This document shows, one piece after another, positions 39,901 through 48,348 of a stretch of 52,258 nucleotides of DNA. Location of the stretch: NCBI GenBank assembly GCA_006228005.1, contig VDHG01000011.1, forward strand, positions 1-52,258, read 5' to 3'. The notes beneath the pieces are model-generated. The model saw nothing but the letters and a program-made list of their open reading frames with translations, had not been told where the DNA came from and searched no databases. The stretch comes from Testudinibacter crocodili. Its GTDB lineage: Bacteria > Pseudomonadota > Gammaproteobacteria > Enterobacterales > Pasteurellaceae. The translations under genes were made by a program, and so were the position numbers. The number at the start of each line of letters is the position of its first letter. The stretch's first letter is position 1.

Positions 39901-40119
39901 ATGCAGAAACTCCTCGGAAATTGACAAGATATTGAGCTATTAGTGAACACCTTTTACCAAAAAGTGATGGTGGATGAACGTATTGGCTATATGTTCAGCC
40001 ATATTCAAGGTAGCCATTGGCAGAAATATTTGGAAAAAATGTACCGCTTTTGGGAGAGCAATATTTTTGATGTCGACAGCTATCAGGGCAATCCGATGTT
40101 GCAGCATATTGAGGTCTGA
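39901..40119 (+). pseudogene. Remnant of a group III truncated hemoglobin gene
   Basis: Read in one frame the sequence gives MQKLLGN, a stop (39922-39924), then an uninterrupted 64-residue stretch ending at a second stop. It contains FYQKVMVDERIGYMFS, WQKYLEKMYRFWESN and YQGNPMLQHIEV, the pattern of group III truncated globins. The part with the proximal heme histidine and the last helices is missing. It cannot make a heme protein. A short reading frame (40120-40182, EQRVLTDDLPMFMRRIRSN-like) follows; its origin is not recognised and it may be the far side of a deletion. Confidence 0.75.
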
Positions 40120-40203
40120 TGGAACAACGTGTGCTGACCGATGACTTGCCGATGTTTATGCGCCGCATTCGTTCCAATTAATTTAGAAAAGAGAAGAAGA
40201 TCA

Positions 40204-40755
40204 ATGAGCTATTGTGATTATGTAAACCAGTTAACACCAGAACAAGACAATCTGAATAAACACTATCACGATCACCATTACGGCTACCCGATTGAAAGTG
40301 ATAACGAACTGTTTGAACGCTTAGTGCTGGAAATCAACCAAGCCGGTCTAAGCTGGACACTCATGCTGAAAAAGCAGCAAAATTTCCGTCGTGCTTACTC
40401 GCAATTCGACATCGCCAGCGTCGCCGCCTACAACGAAGCCGACCGAGAGCGATTGTTAAATGATGCCGGTATTGTGCGCAACAAATTGAAAGTCAACGCT
40501 GCGATTCACAACGCACAACAAATTCTGCTGCTACAACAACAATATGGCTCATTCAAAAACTGGCTCGATCAACACCACCCACGCCCGCTTCAAGACTGGG
40601 TTAAGCTGTTCAAAAAACAATTCAAATTTGTCGGCGGCGAAATCGTCAATGAGTTTCTGATGAGCAGCGGTTATCTGCCCGGCGCTCACCAAACGGATTG
40701 CCCGATTTATGCCCAAGTGCTAGCGAGTAAACCGGCCTGGATGAAATCAAAATAA
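40204..40755 (+). CDS. tag: DNA-3-methyladenine glycosylase I
   Basis: Tag removes 3-methyladenine from DNA. In this 183-residue form the zinc ligands are in place: Cys4, His22 (in HYHDHHYG), His162 and Cys166 (HQTDC). The catalytic-pocket stretch LVLEINQAGLSW is near 40-51. The frame opens at 40141, but the start is at 40204 with AGAAGA upstream and the typical MSYC beginning. It follows the globin remnant, with the toxin-antitoxin operon 65 bases after it. Confidence 0.9.
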   Translation: MSYCDYVNQLTPEQDNLNKHYHDHHYGYPIESDNELFERLVLEINQAGLSWTLMLKKQQNFRRAYSQFDIASVAAYNEADRERLLNDAGIVRNKLKVNAAIHNAQQILLLQQQYGSFKNWLDQHHPRPLQDWVKLFKKQFKFVGGEIVNEFLMSSGYLPGAHQTDCPIYAQVLASKPAWMKSK

Positions 40756-40758
40756 GAC

Positions 40759-40809
40759 TTGAAGATTTAGCTAAACCTGTTATCTTTTGTGTGAATTAAT
40801 CACACAAAA
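40759..40809 (+). promoter_or_regulatory. Promoter and operator of the parDE-type operon
   Basis: TTGAAG (40759-40764) and TATCTT (40781-40786) are 16 bases apart. A perfect dyad, TTTTGTGTGA and TCACACAAAA (40785-40809, 5-base centre), covers the start site and runs into the Shine-Dalgarno. This is a good site for autorepression by the ribbon-helix-helix antitoxin. It also resembles a CRP site, but the half-site spacing is 5 rather than 6. Confidence 0.7.
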
Positions 40810-40820
40810 GGAACATCATT

Positions 40821-41063
40821 ATGGCTCGCACCACCAGCGTTACCCTCGGCGAACCGCTCACCGATTTTATCACCCGCATGGTTGAATCCGGACGCTACGG
40901 ATCAACCAGCGAAGTCATGCGCACCGCACTTCGGCTGTTAGAAGAGCAGGAAGCGGTAAATGAAACTCTTCGCCTTGCAATTTTAGCCGGTGATCAAAGT
41001 GGAGAAAGCGATCTCACTCTACATGATATTTTTAACCGCGAAAAACAATTATTAAATGTATAA
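40821..41063 (+). CDS. ParD-type antitoxin (ribbon-helix-helix)
   Basis: The 80-residue protein begins MARTTSVTLGEPLTDFI, continues GRYGSTSEVMRTALRLLEEQE and ends with a flexible acidic tail, as in CopG/ParD antitoxins. The N-terminal half dimerises and binds the operator; the tail wraps the toxin. AAAAGGAA before the ATG overlaps the operator dyad. An uptake sequence encodes RTAL in the middle of the DNA-binding part. It overlaps the toxin gene by 8 bases. Confidence 0.9.
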   Translation: MARTTSVTLGEPLTDFITRMVESGRYGSTSEVMRTALRLLEEQEAVNETLRLAILAGDQSGESDLTLHDIFNREKQLLNV

Positions 41064-41349
41064 ACTCTCAAAACTGGCAGAGTACGATTTTGCTAAAATT
41101 ACTCGTTATAGTCTGATAAATTTTGGAGCCCCAAAAGCCTCTGACTATTTGTTGTCGTTAGAAAATGCACTATTAAGATTAGCTGCATCACCTCTCATCG
41201 GCAAAAAATGTACTGCTATTGATACTACATTGATGAGCTTTCCTCATCAACAACATACGATTTTCTACCGTATCCGTAAAAATGATATTTTTGTGGTTAG
41301 AATTCTCCATCAACAAATGGAGACAAAATTACATATTAGTTACAACTAA
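41056..41349 (+). CDS. ParE/RelE-family toxin
   Basis: The 97-residue protein has the ParE pattern: LSKLAEYDFAKITRYSLINFG near the start, ALLRLAASPLIGKK in the middle and HTIFYRIRKNDIFVVRILHQ near the end. ParE toxins act on DNA gyrase and RelE toxins on translation; the ParD-type partner suggests ParE, but this is inference. The ATG lies inside the end of the antitoxin gene, which ensures coupled translation. The frame is intact and looks functional. Confidence 0.88.
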   Translation: MYKLSKLAEYDFAKITRYSLINFGAPKASDYLLSLENALLRLAASPLIGKKCTAIDTTLMSFPHQQHTIFYRIRKNDIFVVRILHQQMETKLHISYN

Positions 41350-41413
41350 ATCCGGTTGCCAATCCTGTTGGTCAGCGTAGAATATTGATAACACTTTCAA
41401 CAAGGATTCACTT

Positions 41414-42235
41414 ATGTCACTGCCCAAAGCCCAATTTATTAGACAAATTCACCCCAATCTTTCGCTGCAACAAATCAATGAAATTCCGGTTATCGTGCTT
41501 GATCATGCCGTTGGCAAAGCAATGATCGCCTTGCAAGGCGCACATTTGCTGAGTTGGCAACCGCACTTTGCTGCTCAGGATATTTTTTGGTTGAGTGAAA
41601 TTGAGCCGTTTAGGCTGGGTGCCGCGATTCGCGGTGGTATTCCGCTGTGCTATCCGTGGTTTAAAGATAACGGCAGCCCAGCGCACGGCTATGCGCGGAT
41701 TAATTTATGGCAGTTCAGCCAATGGCATATCAGCGATGAGCAAGCCGAACTGAATTTCACCCTGTATGACCAGCACAAGCTGGTTGAAGCCCAATTGAAA
41801 ATGACGTTTGGTGATGAATGTAGGCTAAGTTTCACTCACTACGGCGCGCAAGACGCACAATTGGCACTACACAGCTATTTTAATCTGGGCGATATTGCCG
41901 AAACCACGTTGCACGGTTTGCCGAAAAGCGCACTGAATACGTTGAATAATCAGCAGGAAAATGTGCCGTCGCCACGCCAATTCGATCAGGAAACCGATTG
42001 TATTTACTCCGCAGAAAATCCGATCAGCCGGATTGAAGATAAGGCACAGCAGCGCACGATTGAAATTGAGCATATCAATGCTTCGGATATTGTGGTGTGG
42101 AATCCATGGCACAAAAAAACCTCCAACATGTCGCAAAACGGCTATCAAACCATGCTTTGTGTAGAAACATCACGGATTCACCGCCGATTAGTACAAGGCG
42201 AAAGCGTGCAAGCGATTATTCGCCTGTCCCGCTAA
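41414..42235 (+). CDS. D-hexose-6-phosphate mutarotase (YeaD-like)
   Basis: This 273-residue protein of the aldose-1-epimerase superfamily interconverts the anomers of glucose-6-phosphate and related sugars. Matches include QGAHLLSWQP near 37-46, IRGGIPLCYPWFKD near 72-85, HGYARINLWQF near 90-100 and WNPWHKKTSNM near 226-236. AAGGATT precedes the ATG. It is a single gene followed by a strong terminator. One uptake sequence is at about 41560. Confidence 0.9.
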   Translation: MSLPKAQFIRQIHPNLSLQQINEIPVIVLDHAVGKAMIALQGAHLLSWQPHFAAQDIFWLSEIEPFRLGAAIRGGIPLCYPWFKDNGSPAHGYARINLWQFSQWHISDEQAELNFTLYDQHKLVEAQLKMTFGDECRLSFTHYGAQDAQLALHSYFNLGDIAETTLHGLPKSALNTLNNQQENVPSPRQFDQETDCIYSAENPISRIEDKAQQRTIEIEHINASDIVVWNPWHKKTSNMSQNGYQTMLCVETSRIHRRLVQGESVQAIIRLSR

Positions 42236-42240
42236 ACTTG

Positions 42241-42275
42241 CGCAAGGGCGAGTTCGTCGTCCTTGCGGTTTTTTT
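42241..42275 (+). terminator. Terminator after the mutarotase gene
   Basis: CGCAAGG (42241-42247) pairs with CCTTGCG (42261-42267), followed by a seven-T run. Confidence 0.85.
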
Positions 42276-42318
42276 CATGCTAAACTTCGTGATTTTGCTC
42301 ACAAAACTTCATTTGTCA

Positions 42319-42330
42319 TGATTTAGATCA
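42319..42330. promoter_or_regulatory. FNR-like dyad upstream of fumC
   Basis: TGATTTAGATCA keeps the inner TGAT-N4-ATCA of the FNR consensus but not the outermost T and A. It lies about 75-90 bases before fumC. Oxygen control of fumarase genes is common, so the site is plausible but weak. Confidence 0.35.
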
Positions 42331-42405
42331 TCCCTTTGCATTCCACTTAATAGGTAGTAATGTTAAAATTTTCCTGTTATCTATTATCAAAAAAAGGAAA
42401 TTACT

Positions 42406-43800
42406 ATGACATTTCGTATCGAAAAAGACACTATGGGTGAAGTTCAGGTTCCGGCAGATAAATATTGGGCGGCACAAACCGAGCGTTCACGCAACAATTT
42501 TAAAATCGGTCCTGCCGCTTCGATGCCGCATGAAATTATCGAAGCCTTTGGTTATCTGAAAAAAGCTGCAGCGTTTGCCAACACCGATCTGGGCGTGTTG
42601 CCGGCAGAAAAACGCGATTTAATCGCCCAAGCCTGCGATGAAATTTTGGCGAATAAATTGGACGATCAATTCCCACTGGTGATCTGGCAAACCGGCTCCG
42701 GTACCCAATCGAATATGAATGTCAATGAAGTAGTCTCCAATCGGGCGCACGTGTTAAATGGCGGCAAATTAGGCGAGAAAAGCATTATTCACCCAAATGA
42801 TGATGTGAATAAATCCCAATCCTCTAACGATACCTACCCTACCGCCATGCATATTGCTGCGTACAAAAAAGTGGTAGCAACTACCATCCCTTGTGTTGAA
42901 CGCTTGCAAAAAACCTTTGCTGAAAAAGCAGCTGCGTTTAAAGATGTGGTCAAAATCGGGCGTACTCACTTGATGGACGCCACTCCATTGACTCTGGGAC
43001 AAGAGTTTTCCGCTTATGCGGCACAGTTGGATTTCGGCTTGAAAGCGCTGAAAAATACGCTACCGCACTTGGCGGAATTGGCGCTAGGTGGCACCGCTGT
43101 CGGCACCGGGTTGAACACGCCTAAAGGCTACGATGTCAAAGTGGCGGAATATATTGCCAAATTTACCGGTTTGCCGTTCGTGACGGCTGAGAACAAATTT
43201 GAAGCGCTGGCAGCCCACGATGCGATTGTAGAAACCCACGGTGCCTTAAAACAACTGGCGGTTTCGCTCTACAAAATTGCCAACGACATTCGTTTATTGG
43301 CATCAGGACCACGTTCCGGCATCGGCGAAATTTTGATTCCTGAAAATGAGCCGGGTTCTTCAATTATGCCGGGTAAAGTCAACCCAACCCAATGCGAAGC
43401 CTTGACCATGGTGTGCGCACAAGTGCTGGGCAACGACACCACCATCTCTTTCGCCGGCACGCAAGGCCACTTCCAACTGAACGTGTTTAAGCCAGTGATG
43501 GCGGCGAACTTCCTGCAATCAGCCCAACTGCTGGCTGATGCCTGTGTCTCGTTTGACGAACACTGCGCCGTCGGTATCGAACCGAACCATCCACGCATTC
43601 AAATGCAGTTGCAAAATTCGTTGATGTTGGTAACCGCACTCAACACGCATATTGGCTACGAGAATGCGGCAAAAATCGCTAAAACTGCGCATAAAAACGG
43701 TACAACCCTGAAAGAAGAAGCGATCAATCTGGGGTTAGTGACCGCTGAGCAATTTGATCAATGGGTGCGCCCTGAAGATATGGTCGGCAGTTTGAAATAA
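42406..43800 (+). CDS. fumC: Class II fumarate hydratase
   Basis: FumC interconverts fumarate and malate without an iron-sulfur cluster. It has 464 residues with [21 protein letters not shown] sequence near 93-110, [15 protein letters not shown] near 136-150 and the superfamily signature [11 protein letters not shown] near 318-328, which includes the catalytic serine. AAGGAAA lies before the ATG. It has its own promoter region and terminator. One uptake sequence is at about 43060. Confidence 0.97.
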   Translation: MTFRIEKDTMGEVQVPADKYWAAQTERSRNNFKIGPAASMPHEIIEAFGYLKKAAAFANTDLGVLPAEKRDLIAQACDEILANKLDDQFPLVIWQTGSGTQSNMNVNEVVSNRAHVLNGGKLGEKSIIHPNDDVNKSQSSNDTYPTAMHIAAYKKVVATTIPCVERLQKTFAEKAAAFKDVVKIGRTHLMDATPLTLGQEFSAYAAQLDFGLKALKNTLPHLAELALGGTAVGTGLNTPKGYDVKVAEYIAKFTGLPFVTAENKFEALAAHDAIVETHGALKQLAVSLYKIANDIRLLASGPRSGIGEILIPENEPGSSIMPGKVNPTQCEALTMVCAQVLGNDTTISFAGTQGHFQLNVFKPVMAANFLQSAQLLADACVSFDEHCAVGIEPNHPRIQMQLQNSLMLVTALNTHIGYENAAKIAKTAHKNGTTLKEEAINLGLVTAEQFDQWVRPEDMVGSLK

Positions 43801-43818
43801 CCATGACGAAAACCAAGC

Positions 43819-43845
43819 AAACGGGATCATTTGATCCCGTTTTTT
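43819..43845 (+). terminator. Terminator after fumC
   Basis: AAACGGGATCA (43819-43829) pairs with TGATCCCGTTT (43832-43842) and a T-run follows. Confidence 0.9.
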
Positions 43846-43955
43846 GTTATTCGCCTTTTAGAGTCTGTTGATGTTTTAGCTCAATAGCAGTTCTGATTAT
43901 TTATGTTATAATCACATAAATTTTGTCATTTTAATTTTTCTTTCGGTTGTTATTT

Positions 43956-44582
43956 ATGAAATTGTTGAAAATTGTCGCCACTTCATTTGTTTTGCTGTTC
44001 GGCAATTCGGTATTTGCTAACTGGCTGCCTGTCGGAACGGTTGACTACACTTGGGGACCGTTTCATATATATACGATCACGCTATACAGCGAAAACGGGC
44101 AATATCAACCCGACCAGCGTCCACTGATGCTGACACTAAATTACGCGAAACCAGTGGAAGGCAAGAATTTTGCTATTACGCTGAAAAAAGAGCTGAACAA
44201 TATCGCACCGCAAATTCCGGCGGAAACCCAAGATCTGTGGGCTAAAAAATTAGAACAAACCTTGCCGGACTTTCAACCAAAAGATTTATTAAATTACATT
44301 GCGCTAGATGATACCGGCTATTTTGTCTTGAATGATACGGTACTAGAACCTAAATTCGGCAGTGAATTTAACCAAGCTTTCCTAGACATTTGGCTCTCAC
44401 CGCAAAGCAGTTTCAAACGGCTGCAAAGCAAATTATTGGGTGAAAATAAAACTGAACAGCCGAGCGACTACCCAACACCACCGCGTCAATTGGAAACCGC
44501 TCCGGTAGAAAGTGAAAGCAAAGATCCGCAGCCTGTACCGCCTCCCGGACTGAGCGGTACTCAAAGTGCGGAAGCCAGTTGA
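43956..44582 (+). CDS. Exported chalcone isomerase-like protein
   Basis: The 208-residue protein has a signal peptide (about 1-22, NSVFA/NW). Its domain has the order seen in bacterial chalcone isomerase-like (Chalcone_3) proteins: WGPFHIYTITLYSENGQY, a short strand LMLTLNYAKPVEG, a GYFVLNDTVL strand pair, then FNQAFLDIWLSP and a leucine-rich end. The bacterial members are not known to be enzymes. The C-terminal 45 residues are proline-rich and look disordered. The longest frame starts at a TTG (43947); the ATG at 43956 is preferred. It lies 30 bases before the csiV-like gene. Confidence 0.7.
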   Translation: MKLLKIVATSFVLLFGNSVFANWLPVGTVDYTWGPFHIYTITLYSENGQYQPDQRPLMLTLNYAKPVEGKNFAITLKKELNNIAPQIPAETQDLWAKKLEQTLPDFQPKDLLNYIALDDTGYFVLNDTVLEPKFGSEFNQAFLDIWLSPQSSFKRLQSKLLGENKTEQPSDYPTPPRQLETAPVESESKDPQPVPPPGLSGTQSAEAS

Positions 44583-44612
44583 TTTGACACGGTTGTAGAT
44601 GGAGTACCTGTG

Positions 44613-45476
44613 ATGACGTTATCCAAATCTTTTTGGTCACTAACTATTAGATCGTTAACACTGTGTGTGTTTGGCGCACAAGTTTATGCTAATCAAGCAG
44701 CACCCGCTGAAAATGGTGTATCATTGCCAGTAACCCCGGCAGAAAGCCCTGTGGATAGCGCACTTGTGACGACAGCTGCCGTATCCGAACAAAATGCTGA
44801 GCAACATAATCAAAGCCAATATGCCACTCAAATTAATGTAGAATTGATTATCTTCCAGCGGCTATTTGAACAGGACAGCTTAAACCAAAAATTTCCGGAA
44901 TTAACCTCTGCGATTCCGCTAGCCGATGCACTACTGCCCTCTGCCGAGCAGCCGCAAGCCCGTACTTTAGCGGCAGGTCAAATGCAACTCAATGAAATTT
45001 TTACAAAATTTCAGCAGCATGGCGGTTATATTCCCTTTTACCATCAGGCTTGGTCCCAGCCGTTGCTGCAACAGAGTGCCAGTTTTCCGCTTCGAGTCCA
45101 ATCCGATCCTTCGACCGTTCCAGCCATTGACGGGCGATTGTTAATTTGGCAAGACGATAAAATTGAGCTCAACTTCAATTTAGCATTCAGTTATGACTCA
45201 CCGAGCAGAAATTCGCAGCAAGCCTTTGGCAATTTAGCACAAAGTGCGGTTTCGACCGTGCCGGATATTGATGCAGTCAAAGAGAATTCGACTGAAGCCG
45301 AAACCCAGCAAACCGTCCAACGACATACCATTCAGTATCAAAGCCAAAGCAGCTATACTGATAGCCAAATGATGTATTTTGATCACCCGTTATTCGGGAT
45401 TCTGGTGTTGATCAACAGCGCCGACGGAAAACCATTAAAAGGCGTTAATAGCGAAAATAACAATGAAATGCAATAA
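44613..45476 (+). CDS. CsiV-like envelope protein
   Basis: The 287-residue protein has a signal peptide (about 1-27) and a low-complexity linker. It then shows the CsiV pattern: INVELIIFQRLFEQD near 73-87, GGYIPFYHQAWSQPLLQQ near 136-153, IDGRLLIWQDDKIELNFNL and finally MMYFDHPLFGILVLI. CsiV of Vibrio cholerae is a periplasmic protein linked to D-amino-acid response and peptidoglycan. Here the function is inferred by resemblance only. A GTG precedes the chosen ATG; GGAG is 8 bases before the ATG. A hairpin including its stop codon separates it from convergent degS. Confidence 0.7.
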   Translation: MTLSKSFWSLTIRSLTLCVFGAQVYANQAAPAENGVSLPVTPAESPVDSALVTTAAVSEQNAEQHNQSQYATQINVELIIFQRLFEQDSLNQKFPELTSAIPLADALLPSAEQPQARTLAAGQMQLNEIFTKFQQHGGYIPFYHQAWSQPLLQQSASFPLRVQSDPSTVPAIDGRLLIWQDDKIELNFNLAFSYDSPSRNSQQAFGNLAQSAVSTVPDIDAVKENSTEAETQQTVQRHTIQYQSQSSYTDSQMMYFDHPLFGILVLINSADGKPLKGVNSENNNEMQ

Positions 45477-45493
45477 CCGCATAAGTGCGGTTA
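45474..45493. terminator. Bidirectional terminator between csiV-like gene and degS
   Basis: TAACCGCA (45474-45481) and TGCGGTTA (45486-45493) form an 8-bp stem with a TAAG loop. One arm contains the stop codon of the csiV-like gene and the other an uptake sequence. No long T-run follows. Confidence 0.5.
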
Positions 45494-45503
45494 AAATTCA
45501 CAT

Positions 45504-46586
45504 CTAACCCACTGTCGGATATTCAGCAATTGTCACCGGAAGATTGAGCAATTGCCCAAGCCTTTCAATTTGTACTTCAACCACCGTTCCTGGACGGGTA
45601 TCAGAAATAATTTGCAGTAGATCGGTCGGTGAATTCACCGCTTTACCGTTAAAACGCACAATTAGATCGCCTTGTAAAATACCGGCTTGATATGCCGGTC
45701 CGTTTGGTGCAACCGCTGTGACCAAAACGCCACGTTGATTTAAACCCAATTGATCTTCATTATTGTAAAAAATCTGGCTTTCCACCCCAAAATAACCACG
45801 GATCACACGCCCATCTTGAATAATTTTTTTCAATACATCATTGACGATATTAATCGGAATCGCAAAGCTCAGCCCTTCCGCAATTTCACTGCTGTCCTTG
45901 CCGATGCTTAAGGTGTTAATTCCGATCAGCTCTCCGGCGGTATTAATCAAAGCACCACCGGAATTGCCGCGATTGATTGAAGCGTCAGTTTGAATAAAGT
46001 TTTGTCGCCCGATCTCCCCCAACGCACTGCGCCCAGTGGCACTGATAATGCCTTGACTGACGCTCTGTCCCAAGTTATACGGATTGCCGATTGCCAAGAC
46101 AACATCGCCGACCGAGACCCGTCGCTGTTTATTTTGCGGAATCGTCGGCAGATTTTCCGCTTGAATTTTCAATACTGCCAAATCTGTTAAACTGTCAGAG
46201 CCGACCAGCCCGGCTTGATAAATCTGCCCGTTTTGCAACGCCACCACAATTTGATCGGCGTTACTGATCACATGCCGATTGGTGAGAATGTAGCCGTCAG
46301 CACGCATAATCACACCAGAACCGAGATTATTGACCCGTACTTCATTATTGCTCAAACCATTATCACTCAAACCACGGTCAAGACTACTGGCTTGCAACGA
46401 TTGGTTATACACATTGACCACAGCCGGAGAGGCGATTCGCACCGCACTGGCATAGGAAACAACCTGCAAATCATCATGTTGTCGCGAAAAAAAATTGCTG
46501 TTACCTTGAAACAGTGGGATAAGCGCCAAAACAACGACAGCGGTACACAGCCCGATCAACACTGATTGCAATAACTTTTTCAGCAT
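45504..46586 (-). CDS. degS: Site-1 envelope-stress protease DegS
   Basis: DegS is an inner-membrane-anchored serine protease that senses misfolded outer-membrane proteins and cuts RseA. The 360 residues have an N-terminal anchor (about 8-26), the catalytic triad His105 (TNRHV), Asp135 (LTDLA) and Ser209 (GNSGG), and one PDZ domain (about 260-350). One PDZ instead of two separates it from DegP/DegQ. GGAGG before the ATG lies inside the end of ribD, so the genes overlap by 7 bases. A short near-repeat (GLSDNGLSNN) precedes the protease domain. Confidence 0.94.
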   Translation of the reverse strand: MLKKLLQSVLIGLCTAVVVLALIPLFQGNSNFFSRQHDDLQVVSYASAVRIASPAVVNVYNQSLQASSLDRGLSDNGLSNNEVRVNNLGSGVIMRADGYILTNRHVISNADQIVVALQNGQIYQAGLVGSDSLTDLAVLKIQAENLPTIPQNKQRRVSVGDVVLAIGNPYNLGQSVSQGIISATGRSALGEIGRQNFIQTDASINRGNSGGALINTAGELIGINTLSIGKDSSEIAEGLSFAIPINIVNDVLKKIIQDGRVIRGYFGVESQIFYNNEDQLGLNQRGVLVTAVAPNGPAYQAGILQGDLIVRFNGKAVNSPTDLLQIISDTRPGTVVEVQIERLGQLLNLPVTIAEYPTVG

Positions 46587-47725
46587 TTTTCCTCCGTTAA
46601 GCGTTTTGGGCGATAAATCAGTTTAATATCTTCGCCAACCACTTCATGGCTGACCAACTGCCACAGTGGTGCGTCAGCAAGATGGTGTAAATCCGGCATA
46701 TGGCACAGTCCTCTGGCTTGATCGCCAAGCAGTTTCGGTGCGATATACACAATCAATTCATCGACTAAACCTGCACTGATTAGCGACCCGGCTAGATTGG
46801 AACCGGCTTCAATCCACAAAATATTAATTTGTCGCTGTGCCAATTCGTCCATTAATGCCAAAAGCTGATGCTGTTGTGGATCCAGATAAATCGCCTCGAC
46901 AAAATCAGGAAATGCACTGAGATCGCGCGGTTTATGTTCCGCCCCAACCAACCAGACCGCACTTTCTACGCCGAACAGCTTATGATAAGGACGAATACGG
47001 TGTTTTGAATCCATGATCACACGCACCGGCTGACGAATCGCAGATTCAGAATAAGCTTGCTGCACCGCTGGTGGCAATTGCTGCCAACGCACATTCAACA
47101 GCGGATCGTCCACCAACACCGTGCCGCTCGCTGACAAAATTGCCCCAGCACAAGCACGGTAATCCTGCACTTCGGCTCTGGCCTGTTCGCCAGTAATCCA
47201 TTTGCTTTCGCCACTGGCTGTCGCTGTTTTGCCGTCAATCGTCATCGCCATTTTTAACTGCACAAACGGACGACCACTCCGCATTCGTTTCAAGAAACCT
47301 TTATTCAGCTCTTCTGCCTGCGATTCCAGCACTCCAATGGTAACCTCAATTCCTGCTTCTTGCAGCAGTGCAATGCCTTTACCTGCCACCAACGGATTGG
47401 GATCGCGCATGGCGATCACCACTTTTTTGATGCCGTTTTCGATAATTTTCAAAGCACAAGGAGGGGTTTTTCCGAAGTGCGAGCAAGGCTCCAGCGTGAC
47501 ATATAAGGTTGCCCCAACCGCACTTTCAGTGCAAGCATTAAAAGCATTGACTTCTGCATGGCCTTCTCCAGCACGCTGGTGATAGCCTTCGCCAATCACT
47601 TTACCGTCTTTTACGATCACACAGCCGACCATTGGATTGGGCGCAGTAGTCCAACGACCGCGCGCTGCCAACGCTAAAGCTTGTTGCATAAACTGTTGAT
47701 CTTGATTCGAAAAATAGACGGTCAT
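46580..47725 (-). CDS. ribD: Bifunctional riboflavin deaminase/reductase RibD
   Basis: RibD performs the second and third steps of riboflavin synthesis. The deaminase domain has the zinc motif HAEVNAF near 56-62 and PCSHFGKTPPC near 80-90. The reductase domain has QLKMAMTIDGKTA near 156-168 and SKWITG near 174-179. The 381 residues are close to E. coli RibD (367). The start ATG overlaps the nrdR stop (TGATG), with a GTG one codon earlier as alternative. It sits in the order nrdR-ribD-degS. Confidence 0.95.
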   Translation of the reverse strand: MTVYFSNQDQQFMQQALALAARGRWTTAPNPMVGCVIVKDGKVIGEGYHQRAGEGHAEVNAFNACTESAVGATLYVTLEPCSHFGKTPPCALKIIENGIKKVVIAMRDPNPLVAGKGIALLQEAGIEVTIGVLESQAEELNKGFLKRMRSGRPFVQLKMAMTIDGKTATASGESKWITGEQARAEVQDYRACAGAILSASGTVLVDDPLLNVRWQQLPPAVQQAYSESAIRQPVRVIMDSKHRIRPYHKLFGVESAVWLVGAEHKPRDLSAFPDFVEAIYLDPQQHQLLALMDELAQRQINILWIEAGSNLAGSLISAGLVDELIVYIAPKLLGDQARGLCHMPDLHHLADAPLWQLVSHEVVGEDIKLIYRPKRLTEEKC

Positions 47726-48195
47726 CACGTTTCCTTATTTTTGGTTTCATTGGTTAATTTTTCAATTTCATCGCCAAATTGTTTAATGTCGTCAAAGCTC
47801 AAATACACCGAAGCAAAACGAATATAGGCTACTTTATCCAATTTTTTCAGCGCTTCCATCACCAAAGTACCAACCAACTTACTTGGCACTTCGCGCTCAC
47901 CACTGGCTTGCAGTTGATGAATAATATGGGTGATCGCTTTTTCGACATCATCAGCACTGACCGGGCGTTTTTCCAGTGCGCGCATCATACCAGAACGCAG
48001 TTTTTTCTCATCAAACGGCACACGGTTATCATTGCTTTTAATAATTTTCGGTGTCACCAATTCAGCCGTTTCAAAGGTGGTAAATCGCTCATGACATTGC
48101 AAACACTCACGGCGGCGACGCACTTGATACCCATCTGCCACCAAACGAGAATCGATTACCTTGGTATCCAAGGCGGAACAAAAAGGACAATGCAT
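47725..48195 (-). CDS. nrdR: Transcriptional repressor NrdR
   Basis: NrdR represses ribonucleotide-reductase genes when dATP is high. The 156 residues begin with a zinc ribbon, CPFC (3-6) and CLQC (31-34), followed by the ATP-cone domain ([19 protein letters not shown] near 48-66). AAAGGAGT precedes the ATG. It is first in the nrdR-ribD-degS group. Confidence 0.96.
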   Translation of the reverse strand: MHCPFCSALDTKVIDSRLVADGYQVRRRRECLQCHERFTTFETAELVTPKIIKSNDNRVPFDEKKLRSGMMRALEKRPVSADDVEKAITHIIHQLQASGEREVPSKLVGTLVMEALKKLDKVAYIRFASVYLSFDDIKQFGDEIEKLTNETKNKET

Positions 48196-48348
48196 AAAAA
48201 CTCCTTTTATTTTTGATTAATTAGGGTCTATTGTGCCATGCATACAATACACTGCTTCGGCATAGCTTTACACCACCAGACAAAACCCAAATCGGCACAT
48301 GCTGAACAAATGTTAACATAATTTTTCCTTTTATTCTCAGTATAGGGT

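Noticed and set aside
40120..40203. Small gene right after the globin remnant (EQRVLTDDLP...)
   Set aside because: It has about 20 codons, no ribosome site and no recognised match; it is better treated as debris of the pseudogene region.
40789..40805. CRP-binding site in front of parDE
   Set aside because: Half-sites TGTGA and TCACA are present but are 5 bases apart instead of 6, and the dyad is longer and better explained as the antitoxin operator.
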